Of a stretch of DNA of 64,000 nucleotides, positions 12,725 to 26,600 are shown piece by piece. Origin of the DNA: Pseudeuparius sepicola (lineage: Eukaryota; Arthropoda; Insecta; Coleoptera; Anthribidae). The stretch's first letter is position 1. Every line of letters begins with the position of its first letter. The translations under genes were made by a program, and so were the position numbers. The DNA is taken from contig OY987306.1 in assembly GCA_963920635.1 (NCBI GenBank), forward strand, positions 34,787,453 to 34,851,452, written 5' to 3'. The notes below the pieces were generated by a model. It was given only the letters and a program-made list of their open reading frames with translations. It ran no database searches and had not been told where the DNA came from.

Positions 12725-13035
12725 GAACTTTTTTTTTGTACATTTTGAGTCGCTCTTTCGACTGCCGCAAGGTAGAAAGTCGTAGCTTAAGCCGTTTCGA
12801 CGCCAGCGGTTTTTAAATTTAGCTGACGCCAAAATTTTCAAAAAAATTGTAGGGTTTCCGGAAAAAAATTGCTACTGTCACAAAAATAATTTTCTGGCTT
12901 TGATTTCTAACTTTCCTTGTATACTTTGAGTTGCTCTTTCTATTTCGGCAAGGCAGAATATCTTAGCTTAAACCATATCGACGCTAACGACTTTTAAAAT
13001 TAGCTGACGCCGAAATTTTCTAAAAAAATTTTAGA
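12725..13035 (-). repeat. 180-bp satellite family, two monomers (reverse)
   Basis: Two reverse-orientation monomers are seen by TTTTGAGTCGCTCTTTCGA/TTTGAGTTGCTCTTTCTA and TAGCTGACGCC(A/G)AAATTTTC, about 180 bp apart. Confidence 0.88.
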
Positions 13036-16000
13036 ATCTCCCCCAAAATACCTTAACACGGCCCTGTAGAGTCCCAGGTGTGTCCCAAGGTTTCGCAAAA
13101 TAAAATTCGTCCCACTGTAATCCCCATATTTATAAGTGTCCGGTCCTGGTACCTCATAATTTCCCAATGGGCCTGAGTTATACTCTGGACTCAGGTGGTC
13201 GGCGGTTATCTCCTACCCCTATATTTGACAGCTCCGGTATAATTAATAGGACACAAAAATCGATAGAATGGCAGTGCATATCTGTTGGAGGATATAATAG
13301 TTTCAATTTAATGAAAAAATATCGCTAAAACTTTTTCCTATAGCCATAAAAGTACTCCTTACCGTATGTATGTATAATTATGCAATTCCTCTGGATGTCT
13401 GTAATAAAAAAATGTTATAGGCTTTGAATTTAAAATATTAGTAGGTACTTCTGCTACTTCATTTTCTATAGAACTCGTTATAAGAGACATAAATGATTTT
13501 TATCATGACATAGGTGGCTTCTTCAGATGCTCATTTTACTAGTTAATTATAAAATAAACTATCGACACATATATCTCATCAATATGCATCAAAACAATTA
13601 AAATATAACGAAAAAAATATTGATACGTCTATTCGAATAATTGACATTAATTTTGTTTAACAATGTACCTACCTTAATTGACAAAAAGAAAATATAAGAT
13701 TATAAGCAGGTTTTAGTAGTGGCCTAAAGACTTGAATTAACCCCCCCACAAACATTCATAAGCAAAACCAGAACAATTTCACTAACCACAAGCAAAGCAT
13801 AATCCTACAAACTTTCCTAGGCTTGCTACGACCCTTATCCCTCGAAATTGAAAACAAAACTGAGCCAGGCTGGCTTAGGACGGCTCTGGAACGGGTCTAC
13901 GTACACCTGAGACCTAAAAAGTCCAGTGGCGTGCCATAGCAATCTTTGAAAAATAATGTAATATTAAAAAAAATAGCTATTTTTGGTGCATATAGCTGCA
14001 ATAGTTTATTGTCATATTTCGTTTGTCCTTTGAAAATAATTGCAGTAGACAAATTTACTTCTCGCAGATGTTCAGTATTATTTCATCCCGAGATCTAGCA
14101 ACGTATATATACCGTTGCCAACATTGAAACTAAAAAACAAGACCTCGGATTATGTTGTCAAGAACCTGCAGTAATCTTGCCCCTGAGATCCCTGTTTATT
14201 TTTATAAAAAATTTAATAAAGCATCTATAAATATAGTCCAGGCGTTCTTCGAATCATTTAAATCTTTGGTACTTGCCTGGGTATCAAAATAAACAAGACA
14301 CTTTTCTTAAGAGTGTGTTTAGGTTTCTTGTAAATATTTGCCACCTTTTCTTTTTGATTTAACCCGCTTACGCACACAGAAATGCTTGAACTAGACGGTA
14401 TCCAGAATTGTTTTAGTTTTGGTGATTTTAATAGACTGACATTAGTATAAGGGTGAGGATATTTAAATTGAGAGACGACTGATATAAGTAAAACCCTTGT
14501 GCGTTTTCATCAACAAAAACTGTACAGAAAATAGACAAATTTGGGGTCAGTACCCTAACCTCAATTCTCTGTAGATGACATTACCTAGATATAATCTACA
14601 AAAAAAAAAACAGGTGGGTTTATTTCATTGAAAACCCACAGCAATGATAAAATCTAAGATCGACGATATTTCATACTTTCAACCATGAAACTTCATGTTT
14701 AATCTCACTATTATCTACATTATGAATGATCTAAAACGAAAGAACGCTTGTATATAGGGTAAACGGGGCTGTATTCTTTTGATATCATAGTAAAAGCAGC
14801 CGTCCATGGAGTTGTAAAATTATCCTTTAATAACTCGGAATTTTACAGGCTATATTACGCTTTATATCCGACAATCAACATGCTGAGTCTGTCCGAGGGT
14901 TGTAAAAATAATAGCTGGGTTATTACCATTAACTGGTATATTGTTTTTGTAGTTTATAGCCCCGTCTGATTATTTTTTATTGCCAAATCACTTTCGTTAT
15001 ATATATTTTTTTCGATACCCTGTACTTCCTCATAATTACCCCTTTAAAATATTCAAAATGCTGGCACCCCCTCCAAATCCTTTACCAAAATATTCCTTTA
15101 TGAATAACTGAACACCTGGGAGGAAATCCTCTTACCTACCTTACCATACCTACCTCTTATGTTTTTGACAGTCCGATTATTATGGATACCTAAATGTGGG
15201 ATTTATTTTATAAGCCCCTTTTGCTTTGGACTGAAGTGGGTAGGTACAGTTGCAAAATATTATATTGGGATCTTTCTAGGTAAGGACAAATATATGCACC
15301 CATATGTATGTATGTATTATGTTGGTAACCCCTCTGAGTTTCTGTGGCATCGTACAAAAAGGTTACAACACAAATTGGAAGATTCAAACATATTATGACA
15401 CTATGTGTACAAGGTTATTCGCATAACATTAACTTTCATGTTTTTAATTATGAAAAAATTTAAATATGACTACTCCAATATTCTCGCCTTCTATAATTTT
15501 CAGTTTTCGTACAGTTTTTAAACTAGGCGATAACAATATTATTATGGTATAAGCTTATGCATTTTCAAACTCTCTTTGGACTGAGCTCCATGATATTTGC
15601 AAATATTTCAATGCATCTTTAATAAACTTCCAGTAATTCTCAATTTGTTATAAATATATTTGAAATACGTGTGTAGGACTTTCTACATCAGCCGATATTT
15701 CTGTTTTAAATTAAGACTCTCTCTATTTGGTCTAGTATTTTTAATATCTATGTACGGCGGTGTGATTCATATTTGGCTACCTAGGGGGCCTACACAATGA
15801 TTCGATTCCATTATTGGGTTAGTCCACCCCCACAAAAATTAGCCCTACTGCTCCCCAAACTGCTTGATTCGATTTGGCGAAAACAGCTTCTACTGCGGTT
15901 GAAAGATTTTGTATAGTTTTATTTTTATTTGTCACAGTAAGTAGAACAATATGTTGTGGATGCTCAAAACTTTTTTTATGATCATTCCTCCTTGACTGTT

Positions 16001-16694
16001 TATTTACGTAGTCTGCTTTTTGGTGACCCCCCTACATGTGTCCTAATATCTTAGGACTCCCGCTACACGCTTATGCTTTTAGCAGGGCAATCCTTGGGGC
16101 GCAGGGCTAATCACTACTTACGAGAGGCCACATACAAAGTGAGAAGACTTTAAAGGGTGTGCCAACAGCGTAGAGATACAAAATGGGGTCCCACGTCCAC
16201 TTTTTTCGCTAGATAAAATTCGATACCGCCATTTGGCTACACAATGGGGCAAGCGTGTGCCTTTGGGCATATCGAGCAGGGTTTAAAAGGTTTATATCTG
16301 CCACATCTGCCACATTTTCAGATGTAGGTCGTACGCTTAGGTTTAGGGTGGTTTTGTTAGGATATGGACCTTTTGACGATCTGTATAATCTTCATTGGAT
16401 TGTATCAATGTTTTCTGTTGACTTTTTGTAAAGCCCCCCCAGTATCATATTTCATCATAAAGAAACTTCCCTATACCTTGCAGCAAGGCCCTACATATGA
16501 ACTTTCCATATTTCCAGGAGTTTGTCAGGAAAATCGATGCGCCCCAAAGTTCCGGCCTCAAATCCTTCATTTTAGACAGAGAGGTAGTGTTTTTTCGTGT
16601 TACTCGCGGCGAAATAAATTGCCCAAGCCCCAGAAAAAACCCAGCCGCCCTTACTTTGCTTTAACGAATTAACCTTCAGGTTTTTATTTTCCTT
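13036..16694. other. 3.7 kb AT-rich, no gene recognised
   Basis: Read on both strands without finding a domain, RNA gene or tandem array. The longest frame (15,159-15,398, plus, 79 codons) has no motif. A plus-strand 102-codon frame (16,364-16,672) also lacks any recognised feature. Confidence 0.5.
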
Positions 16695-16769
16695 TTTGTT
16701 TTAAAAATATCCAGTAGAAGCCGGAATGGAAAAGCAACAGTTGCTGCAAGTCTCCCTAAATACTCTATA

Positions 16770-17042
16770 CAGGGCGACCCACTTATAAAAATAACCGCAC
16801 TTTATTGTATAAACTGTATCTTTTTATATGTATATCCACTTTTAATATGACGCCCAACGTGGGGCTATAATATTTCGCACTTGTTACCAAACTAGTTGAG
16901 ATATTTCTGTCAAATTTGGTACACGTTATAAGGTCATGGGTTAGCATAAAACTTGTTAATATCAAACACCTTGAACAAATAGTGACGGAGAAGTGGGTAA
17001 TTAGTTTGATTGTTTTTAGAGAAAAAAAATTGAATCACCTTG
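16770..17042. mobile_element. TA-flanked miniature inverted-repeat element (CAGGG ends), 273 bp
   Basis: It starts CAGGGCGACCCA and ends TGAATCACCTTG, imperfect inverted repeats bordered by TA on both sides. The same body recurs at 18,594 (truncated), 31,468-31,687 (inverted) and 39,180-39,340, identified by GTTGGGCGTCATATT/AATATGACGCCCAA and GGTTTTATGCTAACCC. TA flanks suggest a Tc1/mariner-type integrase, but no transposase is present. Confidence 0.7.
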
Positions 17043-18410
17043 TATAGTAGTAAAATGTATTACATTTTGATGTAGATTTTAATTGTAAACAAAAATGTCC
17101 TCTTGGTATTTTTTTGTATGTGTAATGGTTTCATGGCAAATTTGATTTTTTGGTATTATAATACTCAAAGTAGAAAAATCGAGTAACTTTTTTTAATAAA
17201 CTTACCTACTCCAGTAACATTCTTTTATATTTTTCGCCAAAATCTTAAAATATTATTTCTACATCATTTATCTCAGACCTTATTACATTCAATATTTTCA
17301 GTTTTCCTGGATTAATAGCCAACCTCTGGAAAATCTGCAGTTTCATGGCCAAAAGGAAAATTTCATCGCCCCCCTCCCCCTTTGAAACATTGATAAATCG
17401 TTTTCCAGACACTAGCCGTTCATAAACCTTTGTTGTGTACGGGGTGACGTTCGAAACTACCTTCTGGCAATTTCTCTGAAACGTCCGATCGGCCGAACAG
17501 CCCTTAATAATACATTGAGATTCGGACAATTACATAAATTGAGATCGAAAATGGCCGACCTTCGATCTGAGTGATTTCCCAGTTGTGCAGTTAGGGTGGA
17601 AACAGCGAGATTTCGACAACTAGAAGCACCCGCACATTCTACATTATCGTTTTCAACCAATACAACCACCACTGAGCTGTAATAATTCTAATCTATCAGA
17701 CCCTCGTATGAGATTTTAGTGTTAGGAATCACCGACCAACAAAAAAGTAGTAAATGTACCCAGCCTTAATGCTTCTATGTCCTCTAGTTGATTCACCCTT
17801 CGACACTCGAAGCTTGCAAAGCCGGCCCTATATGGCTCCAAAACCAGCTAAACCGATTAGCATGGGGTTGGTTTTAATTCACGACATGAATTTAACATGA
17901 GGCTACTGACACCTCGTCATAATTCGTTATTCGAACTTCAAAGGGAAGGTGTGAGAACGTCCGTAGCCTCGCACTATGCCAAATTCCCTTATTCAACCCC
18001 TAGGCCCCGCCAAATTGTCACACTATGAACGAGAACTAAAAAGAGTCAACAATACCATTTTGTTTGTGGTATTTTTGGGACACTTCGTAGTCGTTCACTT
18101 TCACTTCGAAAGCGTTCGTGACCGATTATACCCCCGAATTCAACGCCACCCTATAATTTCAACGTCTACCCTAACCTTGCAATTATCTTTTAGGTATGCC
18201 ATGTCGTGCGCACGGCAGGCCTCGTCTATGCGATCGTTCGCCGCCAAGGTTCATTTTTGTTTTCATCGTCGCGTTTGAGGTGGAAACCGTACAAAAAGGG
18301 TGTTATTTTCTTAAGTAAGTGTTGGGGTGGATCCCTATTGATTTTCAAAAGGAGGGGGATGTAAATTTCGTTACAGCGGGAGAAGCCTTTAGGGGGTAAC
18401 ACAATCTATA
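17043..18410. other. Repeat-derived left part, otherwise no gene recognised
   Basis: 17,043-17,260 resembles the interior of the larger element at 30,911-31,687 (shared CTCAAAGTAGAAAAA and AATAAACTTACCTA). The rest holds short frames with no motif, including a CpG-rich stretch at 18,100-18,250. Confidence 0.45.
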
Positions 18411-18924
18411 CTCCTTTTTTCCATTCGGGGTATTCGTACAAGTGTGGGCATCTCCCTGCCGTTTTATGCAAAGTATGGACACATCGGCACGCCGTTGTGA
18501 GCGTTGTTCTTTAAAATATCTGCCCGAATAATTTGTTTTAAAAATACCCAGTAGAAGCCGGAATGGAAAAGCTGCAAGTTACCCTAAATGCTCTATACAG
18601 GGCGATCCACTTAAAAATAACCGCACTTTGTTGCATAAACTGTATCTTTTTATATGTATATCCACTTTTAATATGACGCCCAAGGTGGGGCTATAATATT
18701 TCGCACTTATCACCAAACTAGTTGAGATATTTAAGTCAAATTTGGTACACGTTATAACGGCATGGGTTAGCATAAAACCTGTTAATATCAAACACCTTGA
18801 ACACTCCTTTTTTCCATTCGGGGTACTCACACAAGTGTGGGCATCTCCCTGCCGTTTTATGCAAAGTATGGACACATCGGCACGCCGTTGTGAGCGTTGT
18901 TCTTTAAAATATCTGCCCGAATAA
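18411..18924. repeat. 121-bp direct repeats flanking a truncated miniature element
   Basis: A block at 18,411-18,531 is repeated nearly identically at 18,804-18,924, from CTCCTTTTTTCCATTCGGGG to CTGCCCGAATAA. Between them, 18,532-18,803 is a copy of 16,695-16,977 that includes part of the CAGGG element and its left flank. The layout is A-B-A. Confidence 0.85.
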
Positions 18925-20789
18925 ATAACGGTGCCCTTTGACAGACCAATTTCGCAGGAACATTACTCAAACTACAGCCAGACATCGGGGCATTCCTGCA
19001 AACTTTAGTCTTTAAACGCCCAGCCAAACAAATAGGTCCGTATCCATCACTCCGGGTTTGGAGCACAATATTGTGAAAAGGGTTGGGGTGGTTTCACCCC
19101 GCGAAAAATTCCTAAAAAGCCATCCTGTTTCGGGTTTAGACTAATTATTTCCACCCCTGGGGCGGTTTCTAAAGCTCAACCCCTTTGGAGATGTTCGGGA
19201 TGCCATTGAAATGCGATTTTTCGACCCCCTTATACCTGCGGGGTGTATGTGGATTTCCCAATTAAATACCAGAAAGCGGCCCCTCGAATTTTCGGTCGAC
19301 GGAGTTGTTTTAATGAAGATGTGGTGATTGTAACGTGGTGGCGGCTAAACATACAGCGAAACTTTCATTTAAAGTTCTTACGTAACCCTTGCCTTTTTCA
19401 TATAGACTCTGCGCGGTTATTGGTAACAACGTTTAGCCTATCAGCTCTTCCCTATAAATCAGTCGCGACAAGAGGCTATAAAATCCAAATATTAGCATCT
19501 GTCATACGCAATACGTTCGGCCATGTCGCGTCTCTCACAGAACGTTCAAATGTTTACAAAGTAACAACGGATATTGCCGCGATAAGAGTCCAAACAGTTT
19601 TGCATTTTGTATTCTGCGCTATTAAAAAAAACATCAACTGTCGGACGCATGATTGACACATCCTATGCGCGGATATACAGTTTTGTATATTGTGGATTTT
19701 ATTGCGATATAACCACATTCGAAATTTCCCGCCAAAACCTTCACAAAGTTATTGCATCTATGGTGTCAAACATAATATTACAAGAATGTTTTTGTTTAGC
19801 AAAAATCCAGCCGTGTATTTTTGTCGCAGGCAAAACATTTTAATATAAAGAGGGCGGTATGGAATTTCAGCTGCGAAAAATGCCAATTATGCTCAAAAAT
19901 TCGCGACGGCATTTTTTTTGAAGTTAAAATCGCATGGTGGAATTTAACAGCTTTGTTGGAGCTCACCTTTCCTGCTGTTGTATCTGGTAAGCACCAAACA
20001 ACACGGATAGAAACGTAAAGTTACATTTACTCTCAAACGTTATGATAAAATTGTTTCTCTACACATTTTAAACCTGAAAACTGCTGTAAGAATATTATTA
20101 TGTAACAGTTTTCATTGTATTTCCTTACTAGTTATATATGCAGAATAACAACTGCTCGTATTATATTCCCTAACCTTATTCAAGGTATCTTCCATGCAAT
20201 TTGTCCCAGGTCCACAGGTATAGCGTTCTAGCTATGCTTCCCTCTCTTTTTCCACGCTTTCCCATCTTTCTCCTCCTTCCAGGTACACACGAATATCGAC
20301 CAGGCAATAACAAAACAGGAGCACGCGATTGGTCAATAATCCCTTCTACTATACAAGCTTTCATATAGCTCACCATTTTATAATTTTCGAAAATGTTGAA
20401 ATATTTACATGATTTTCTCTGGGGAAATTTACGTAGCATCTGCGAGACGTACTGCGACGGATTTTCGTATTAAAGTTTGCTTTTAATTTGTGTAAAATAC
20501 CCCACAAGTTCGTGTGTTACCCCCACAAAGAAACAGTCTTTTGTAAACACATACCAATTTTATGTTTAAATATTTACAATGGTATCAAAGTGCTTGGCCA
20601 TATGCGACTGATTTAGGGTTACTTTTGTCATATTTAACGCCTTAATGGCCCTCTTTTTATCATGCTAATGCACACGGTCACATGGCAGACGTGGCCAACC
20701 ACCCAGCTAACACAGAGTGCACGTGCGATGTGAAGTAGTTCGATTTTTTTGGCAAATATGGCGGCAAAGAATTATTCCTGAACATCGCT
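18925..20789. other. No gene recognised
   Basis: The longest frame (19,243-19,656, plus, 137 codons) has no recognised domain, and no splice pairs were found that extend it. The stretch is moderately CpG-containing at 19,240-19,680. It is left uncalled. Confidence 0.45.
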
Positions 20790-21240
20790 TGCACTTTTTC
20801 TTGTACATTTTGAGTCGCTCTTTCGATTGCCGCAAGGTAGAACGTCGTAGCTTAAGCCGCTTTCACGCTAGCAACTTTTAAAGTTAGCTTACACCTAAAT
20901 TTTCGAAAAGATTGTAGTATCTCCGAAAATAAATTGCCATGATCCCAAATAATTTTTCTTAGCCTTGATTTTCACTTTGTCTTGTACACTTTGAGTCGCT
21001 CTTTGGATTGCCGTAAGGCACGACGTCGTAGCTCAAGCCGTCTTGACGCTAGCAACTTTTAAAGTTAGCTGACGCCAAAATTTTTGAAAGAATTGTAGTA
21101 TCTCTTGCAAAAAATTTGCCACGATCGCAAATATTTTTTTCTACCTTCGATTTTTACTTTGGGTCGCTCTTTCGATTGCCGCAGGGCAGAACATCGTAGC
21201 TCAAACAGTTTCGTCTCGGCAGCTTATAAAATAAGTGACA
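20790..21240 (-). repeat. 180-bp satellite family, three monomers (reverse)
   Basis: Three reverse monomers, recognised by GAGTCGCTCTTT(C/G)GATTGCCG (the third has GGGTCGC) and AGCAACTTTTAAAGTTAGCT. The third is cut short. Confidence 0.9.
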
Positions 21241-21720
21241 CATTATTTTATCCCCGACTGTACCTACTATCCACACAGAGTCCGAAACTTTGCAAAACAC
21301 CACCCCCTATATTCATAACCCCACCCCCCGCAGGTATTTCGTAATTAAATCCGGCAAAGGGGCTGGAATGCTCACCTGAAGTGGCCAGGCTTGAACCTCC
21401 CCTTTTTGGGGGGTTGGGGGTTGGGGGTTCATACGTTTTTGGATTTTCCTCAATTTTCAATCACTTTGTTTCTTCAAAACAATACCGTTGTTGATCTTTA
21501 TTATTTCTTAACTGTTTTTCATCTTTGTTTGTTTGTTTGTTTTATGTGCCTACATGCTTGCGTGTCGTCTACAAAATAAAACGTGAAACTCACGCTACGA
21601 ACTGCCCACATATTCGTGTTCAACGATTGCTTGCATTTATTATGAATACCTACCTATCTACTCTCTTGAAAGGGATCAAAAATTTGATATCTCCATTTAC
21701 AAAAATAAAAAAAAAGTCGC
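21241..21720. other. No gene recognised
   Basis: Contains a G-rich run (21,407-21,429) and a GTTT microsatellite (about 21,525-21,542) before the tRNA gene. Confidence 0.5.
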
Positions 21721-21792
21721 TGCGATGGCCGGGAATCGAACCCGGATCAACTGCTTGGAAGGCAACTATGCTGACCATTACACCACCATCGC
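21721..21792 (-). tRNA. tRNA-Gly (anticodon UCC)
   Basis: The minus strand folds into a standard 72-nt cloverleaf. The acceptor stem is GCGATGG paired with CCATCGC, with discriminator A at 21,721. The D arm is GTAATGGTCAGCAT, the anticodon loop is CTTCCAA with anticodon TCC, and the T arm is CCGGGTTCGATTCCCGG. CCA is not encoded, as in eukaryotic nuclear tRNA genes. The A and B box promoters match the consensus. A T-rich stretch (an A-run on the plus strand just below 21,716) can serve as RNA polymerase III terminator. Confidence 0.97.
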
Positions 21793-22959
21793 ACATACAT
21801 GATAAATCTGTGAAGTGGCACTCAAACTCGATGTGCAAGTTTTAATACGGTTTCTGAACTTTCCGTAATCGAACTATACCCAATATGATTTATTTCTTAT
21901 CGTCCCTAAACTTTGACTTATTACCTATAATATCTGCCTCTCCTTGGTTATAAATCTCCCCCCTTGCTTGGCAATTTTACAAAATATGCATAAATATCGG
22001 GCACGCGAACTTTATCGGCTTTCTACAAGAACTGCCTTGAAGGGGGTCCCCAAAAACTTTCCCACGAGATCTTTTGTGCACGACGCGCTTTGTTTATATT
22101 CTTCTTAATCTACAAAAGGCGGAACACACCGCACTTTAGTACATTATGATGCTGGTGGGTAAAATTTCAAAGGGTTTATTGTCGTTTTTAGAATGGAATT
22201 CAAAGCCTTTTGTCGCGGGGAAAACTTTGTTTTTCGACACGAATAAATCACCAAAAAACAGGTGCACTTAGCTTTTAAAATTCTTGACCTATCTCCACTT
22301 TTTATCTTGTAGTTTTGGAGGTCCTTTTGTCTTTTACAAAAAAAGCCAATTTCGGTTCGATCTACAAGTTTTTTGTTTTAGTTCAATCGGAAATATCTGG
22401 TCCAGCTATTAGCCAAAATATTACTTATCTAAAGAATTATAAAGAAATTATTTACAACAATCATTAAATTATATTCAACTTTGAACAAAATAAGGTCCAT
22501 ATACATATAGTGAGATACCTCCAATATACCTATTATATTGTTGTTGTTTTTTGTGGTATACACTTCCATAAAATATTAAACCTTCTAGAAAATTTTTAAG
22601 GCCAGCAGGTACACATAGAGGGGAACCTGGGTTACATGGAGACACTTTTTTTCTTTTTACAATAATTCGAAATGCAATGAATTTTTTTAAATTATTTTTT
22701 TAGCACTTGGTTCCAAATGATTCCCAAATTTATGTGAAAAACAGCATTGTCATACTATTGTCTTCTAAAAGTCTAAAGTAAATTGAAACTATACTTAACA
22801 TTTATTTGTCTCACTGTTACCCAGGCATGGGAACACTGAGATACTATATGAAAGTAATGTACCTGTTTACTTTTAGATGAAGAGATAATTATACACAGAA
22901 CCTATAGACATCATCTATGCAATTTTATGGGTTTATTACAATTACAAGCTTTTATTTAA
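21793..22959. other. No gene recognised
   Basis: AT-rich 5' flank of the tRNA gene and beyond. No coding frame of note and no repeat recognised. Confidence 0.5.
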
Positions 22960-23334
22960 CTTCACCTGTTAGTATGTGTGGGTCGAATCTTGCAAGCTGA
23001 ATTAGAACCACTTCCTGACATCCGATTGAGCTGAAATTTTGCATACACCTTTAGTTCCGGAGACAATACAATCTCTGTATAAATAAGGGTAATACTCAAT
23101 ATTGTAATACTTTCAAAATGGCCGCCGCTCCAAGATGGCGGATTACCTATTTGGTACCCAAATAGGTATCAATGAAAGGGCTCGACGGGTAGAAAACAAT
23201 AAGGTCAATGACTTCATACGAAATCCAATATGGCGGCCGTCCCAAGATGGCGGAATAAATTTCTTTACCACCCTCCTGACATGGGAATCAAATAGATACT
23301 AAAAAGCACAAAATAAAATTGAAAATAAAGAAAA
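22960..23334. repeat. Dispersed-repeat-like block with paired ATGGCGG motifs
   Basis: Two similar segments ~113 bp apart each hold a GGC(C/G)GCCG(C/T) motif followed by CCAAGATGGCGG (23,116-23,141 and 23,228-23,254). This internal duplication joins directly to a foldback repeat. The style is that of a dispersed noncoding repeat; no family name can be given from sequence alone. Confidence 0.45.
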
Positions 23335-23679
23335 CCTTTTTAAAAACAAGCTTTTATTTAAGCCATGTACTAAAACTAATAAAATAAGTTTAGGTTTTCG
23401 TTAAAATAATTCAATTCCAAATTGAGACAAGTTTTTGCAAATTGAAAAGCTTGTCGCGCGAATTGTAAAGAAAAAATGCGTATACTTTCGCAAATAGGTA
23501 CTTGGCTTAGCAACCAATTACTGTTCAATAAAATTAATTGGTAGATTACCTACTTTCATCAACATTTCGAGCGACAAGCTTTTCAATTTGCAAAACTTGT
23601 CGCAATTTGGAATTGAAAACCTAAACTTATTTTATTCGTTTTAGTACATGGCTTAAATAAAAGCTTGTTTTTAAAAAGG
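23335..23679. mobile_element. Foldback (long inverted repeat) element, 345 bp
   Basis: The ends are exact complements: CCTTTTTAAAAACAAGCTTT at 23,335 and its reverse complement ending at 23,679. The arms (about 130 bp each) stay complementary through CATGTACTAAAAC, AGTTTAGGTTTT and TTGAAAAGCTTGTCGC, and flank a ~90-bp loop. No open frame is present. It is non-autonomous. Confidence 0.85.
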
Positions 23680-26600
23680 TTTATTTTACTTTACTCGATA
23701 TACGTTACTCATTTTTCTAGGTGGTCTACACGACACTATATCGACATGATACATCTATAGGAAATTATGTTTTCATTCGCCGATACTGCTACATTTGTAT
23801 TATGGCATCGCGTGCTACATTGTCATGCAATAGAAATAGTATTTTCCGGCTTTTATTAATGTCCAGATTTTGCGTAGTTTCTATTTTTCGGGATCCAAAA
23901 CTTTTCAGAGTAACCCCGCCTTCGCATTAGTGGACGGGTAGACTAATTGTACTCTTGTGACCAAAGTTTTCCCCTTTAATTTTGGGCTGTACGCAGACTA
24001 AGTGAGTTACCATTGCTTTGGGAATACGAGTACGAGTTTTAGCTTGAAAACCCGTATAGCGCAAATTGAGCAAAAATATATCTTTCGGCAACGTTTTACA
24101 ATAATAACAAAAATAAAAGCAGGAACACCAATGTATTGTTAGTTCCTTAGATTCTTTCGTAGATATATTGATTAAACATCAAGAGAAAAATAATATCCAC
24201 GTCTAATTTTTCTTGGAAGTATATTAATAAATTTTATGCAGCAGCCAACCGCTGCCATCGATCAACTTGTCTTTTTCTCGTTCTCGGTTAATTTTCAGAA
24301 TTAATCGCTTCTGTTGTGATTAATTCTACGACACGAAAGCAGTCTTTAATGTGGAAACCTTATGAATTTTACATTAGGCGCTATATATTTTATTGCTGCG
24401 AATAGAAAAATAAAAATGAAAATTACACCGACCCAAACATTTTGATTTTCCGCAATTTTATATACTTATCTACCCTTAGGGCTTACAGACCGTTCGGAAT
24501 TCATCATTTTCTGGATTCCACTTGTTATTGTGAGAGCAAAATCCAATGGTGGCCTGCAGGCATTAAAAAATTAATAGAATGAGGTTCATGCTTCGAATAA
24601 ATAAGTGTATTTTCGGCTATATTACGAAATATATAACGTATCTAAAATGATACCCATAAATTTTATCCTCAGATAATTTCTTGTGATTTACTAGGTGAAT
24701 CTCAGTAGGAGCCTATAGGCAACTGATACCCCTGGGGTTAGAACAGGTTTTTTAATTTGTCGAATTTGAAAATTATATGGTAGAACTTGTACATGTCATC
24801 GTGAAATATGGGAACAAAGAAAGAATTATAACCGAAAGGGCAGGTGTAAATTGAAAATTTAAACAAAGAAAGTTATAAGTTGAATATGCAGAGTATTTAT
24901 TCAATGTGGTTATTCCTACAACGATTCATATGCAATTAATGTCAAAGTACTGTGGTACGATCCAAAGTTATTACACGTAATCTCTTCTTAAAAACTCGTT
25001 GGTATGGATACCGTCATAAATTTCAATAAGCCCTATATGCCTCATTATTCTTATTTTGTATCTTGAAGATCACAACACGCAAATAAAAAAAATAAAACTG
25101 TAACCATAAGGCACGTACCTATAGTTTGTTATATTTTGCATTCTACGACGAGAGAAGCTTCGTTAAAAGATAAGAGATCTTGCTCTACTAGGTAGGTGGA
25201 AAGAAAGACAAAATTATTGTCCAAATATAATATATTTCTTGGTAGGTACCTACTTTTATTATGTGTGCACGTCGCTTATCACAAAATCCCAAACAAAAAC
25301 ATAGTTTATTTATGACTGTGATAAGAATTTAGTGTTATAAAGAATTTGTCGTCTCAGTGTTTGAATTAGGTACAAAGCCTGGAAAAAAAAATGATTTCAG
25401 GAGATGGCATATGGTGCCATTTATTTTACACAAAAGAATTCATTTTAAAACGTAAATTGTGTATTAGAATAGGAAATCTTTGCGTCGCCATATGGCTTTC
25501 GCAGATTTCAATAATATGTCCTCTATTATGTTTTTGTATAACTCTTTATTAAAGAATATGAAGAGGAAACATATAAAAGAGTTTTCGACGTAAACAACTG
25601 ATTCTGATCCTGTTTTTCATTTCTTTACCAATTATTTTAAATCTTTCTAGCTAGTTCACAACTGCCTGCACGTGCAATAACCTGCAGCTACAGTTTCCAC
25701 TCGATAAACTTTATTCTTTCTTTCTTTCTCTCAACCTAAAGGAAATGGACCCACAATTACTTCCTTGCACTTCGAAACAATCGGTAGGAACTAGTTTTGA
25801 CATCTGACGGTCAATTGTTTTTTTTTATTCCACGGCCTGCGCTATATTGCATATTTTTTCCATAACAGCAACGTTGCCAAACTGAAGAACAGGTAGGGGA
25901 GCACAATATTTTAATGGTGTCGATTTTTCATACTGACAAGCGAAAATATGTTTCATTTTTAGGAAATTGTGATTTATGAAGTCAGATTAGGGCAGATTTA
26001 ATTAGTTTTAACCGCAATCAGTGGCGTAGGAAGTTTCGATTGAAATATTTTCACTTCATATTATTTGTGAAAATCTTTTTATATTATATTTTATGTTGAA
26101 TATTATAAACATAATTCTGAAGGGTACAAACTGTAAAGCACAGCTGTCCCTGCTTATAATAAAACCCGCAATTGAGAACGATGGCTTTACGGGCAATATA
26201 CAAAGTGTTTAAAATTCCCTCGGGCATACCAAAGAGTTATAGCTTTATTGTTTTCATGGCGAATTGTTATAGCCGTTATAGTCACGATTTGTTTAGCGTA
26301 ATTAGGACATAAAGTAGTAGAGATTGTAAATCATCGTGATCTCTCACTTAAGGAACTCGCTCGTCCATATAAACCTGGACCACTGGTGTTGGTCCAGCTC
26401 AAATTTAATGATGTCAGTTGTCGAAGGAAAAAATTCCACAGCCATCGTTACAAATGGGCAACGTTAATGTAAATTTTACCCAGCGTGACGCTAACATCTC
26501 AGAAAAATATCCTCGACGGTGTAGAAATCTTCCAGTGTGGGAAGTCATAAGCATACGTGTGAATCATATCATATTTACGTTGTGCAGTGGACCTATCGGT

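Noticed and set aside
19243..19656. 137-codon plus-strand open frame
   Set aside because: Translation shows no family motif, low-complexity bias or splice partners; length is possible by chance in a 64-kb window with CpG-richer patches.
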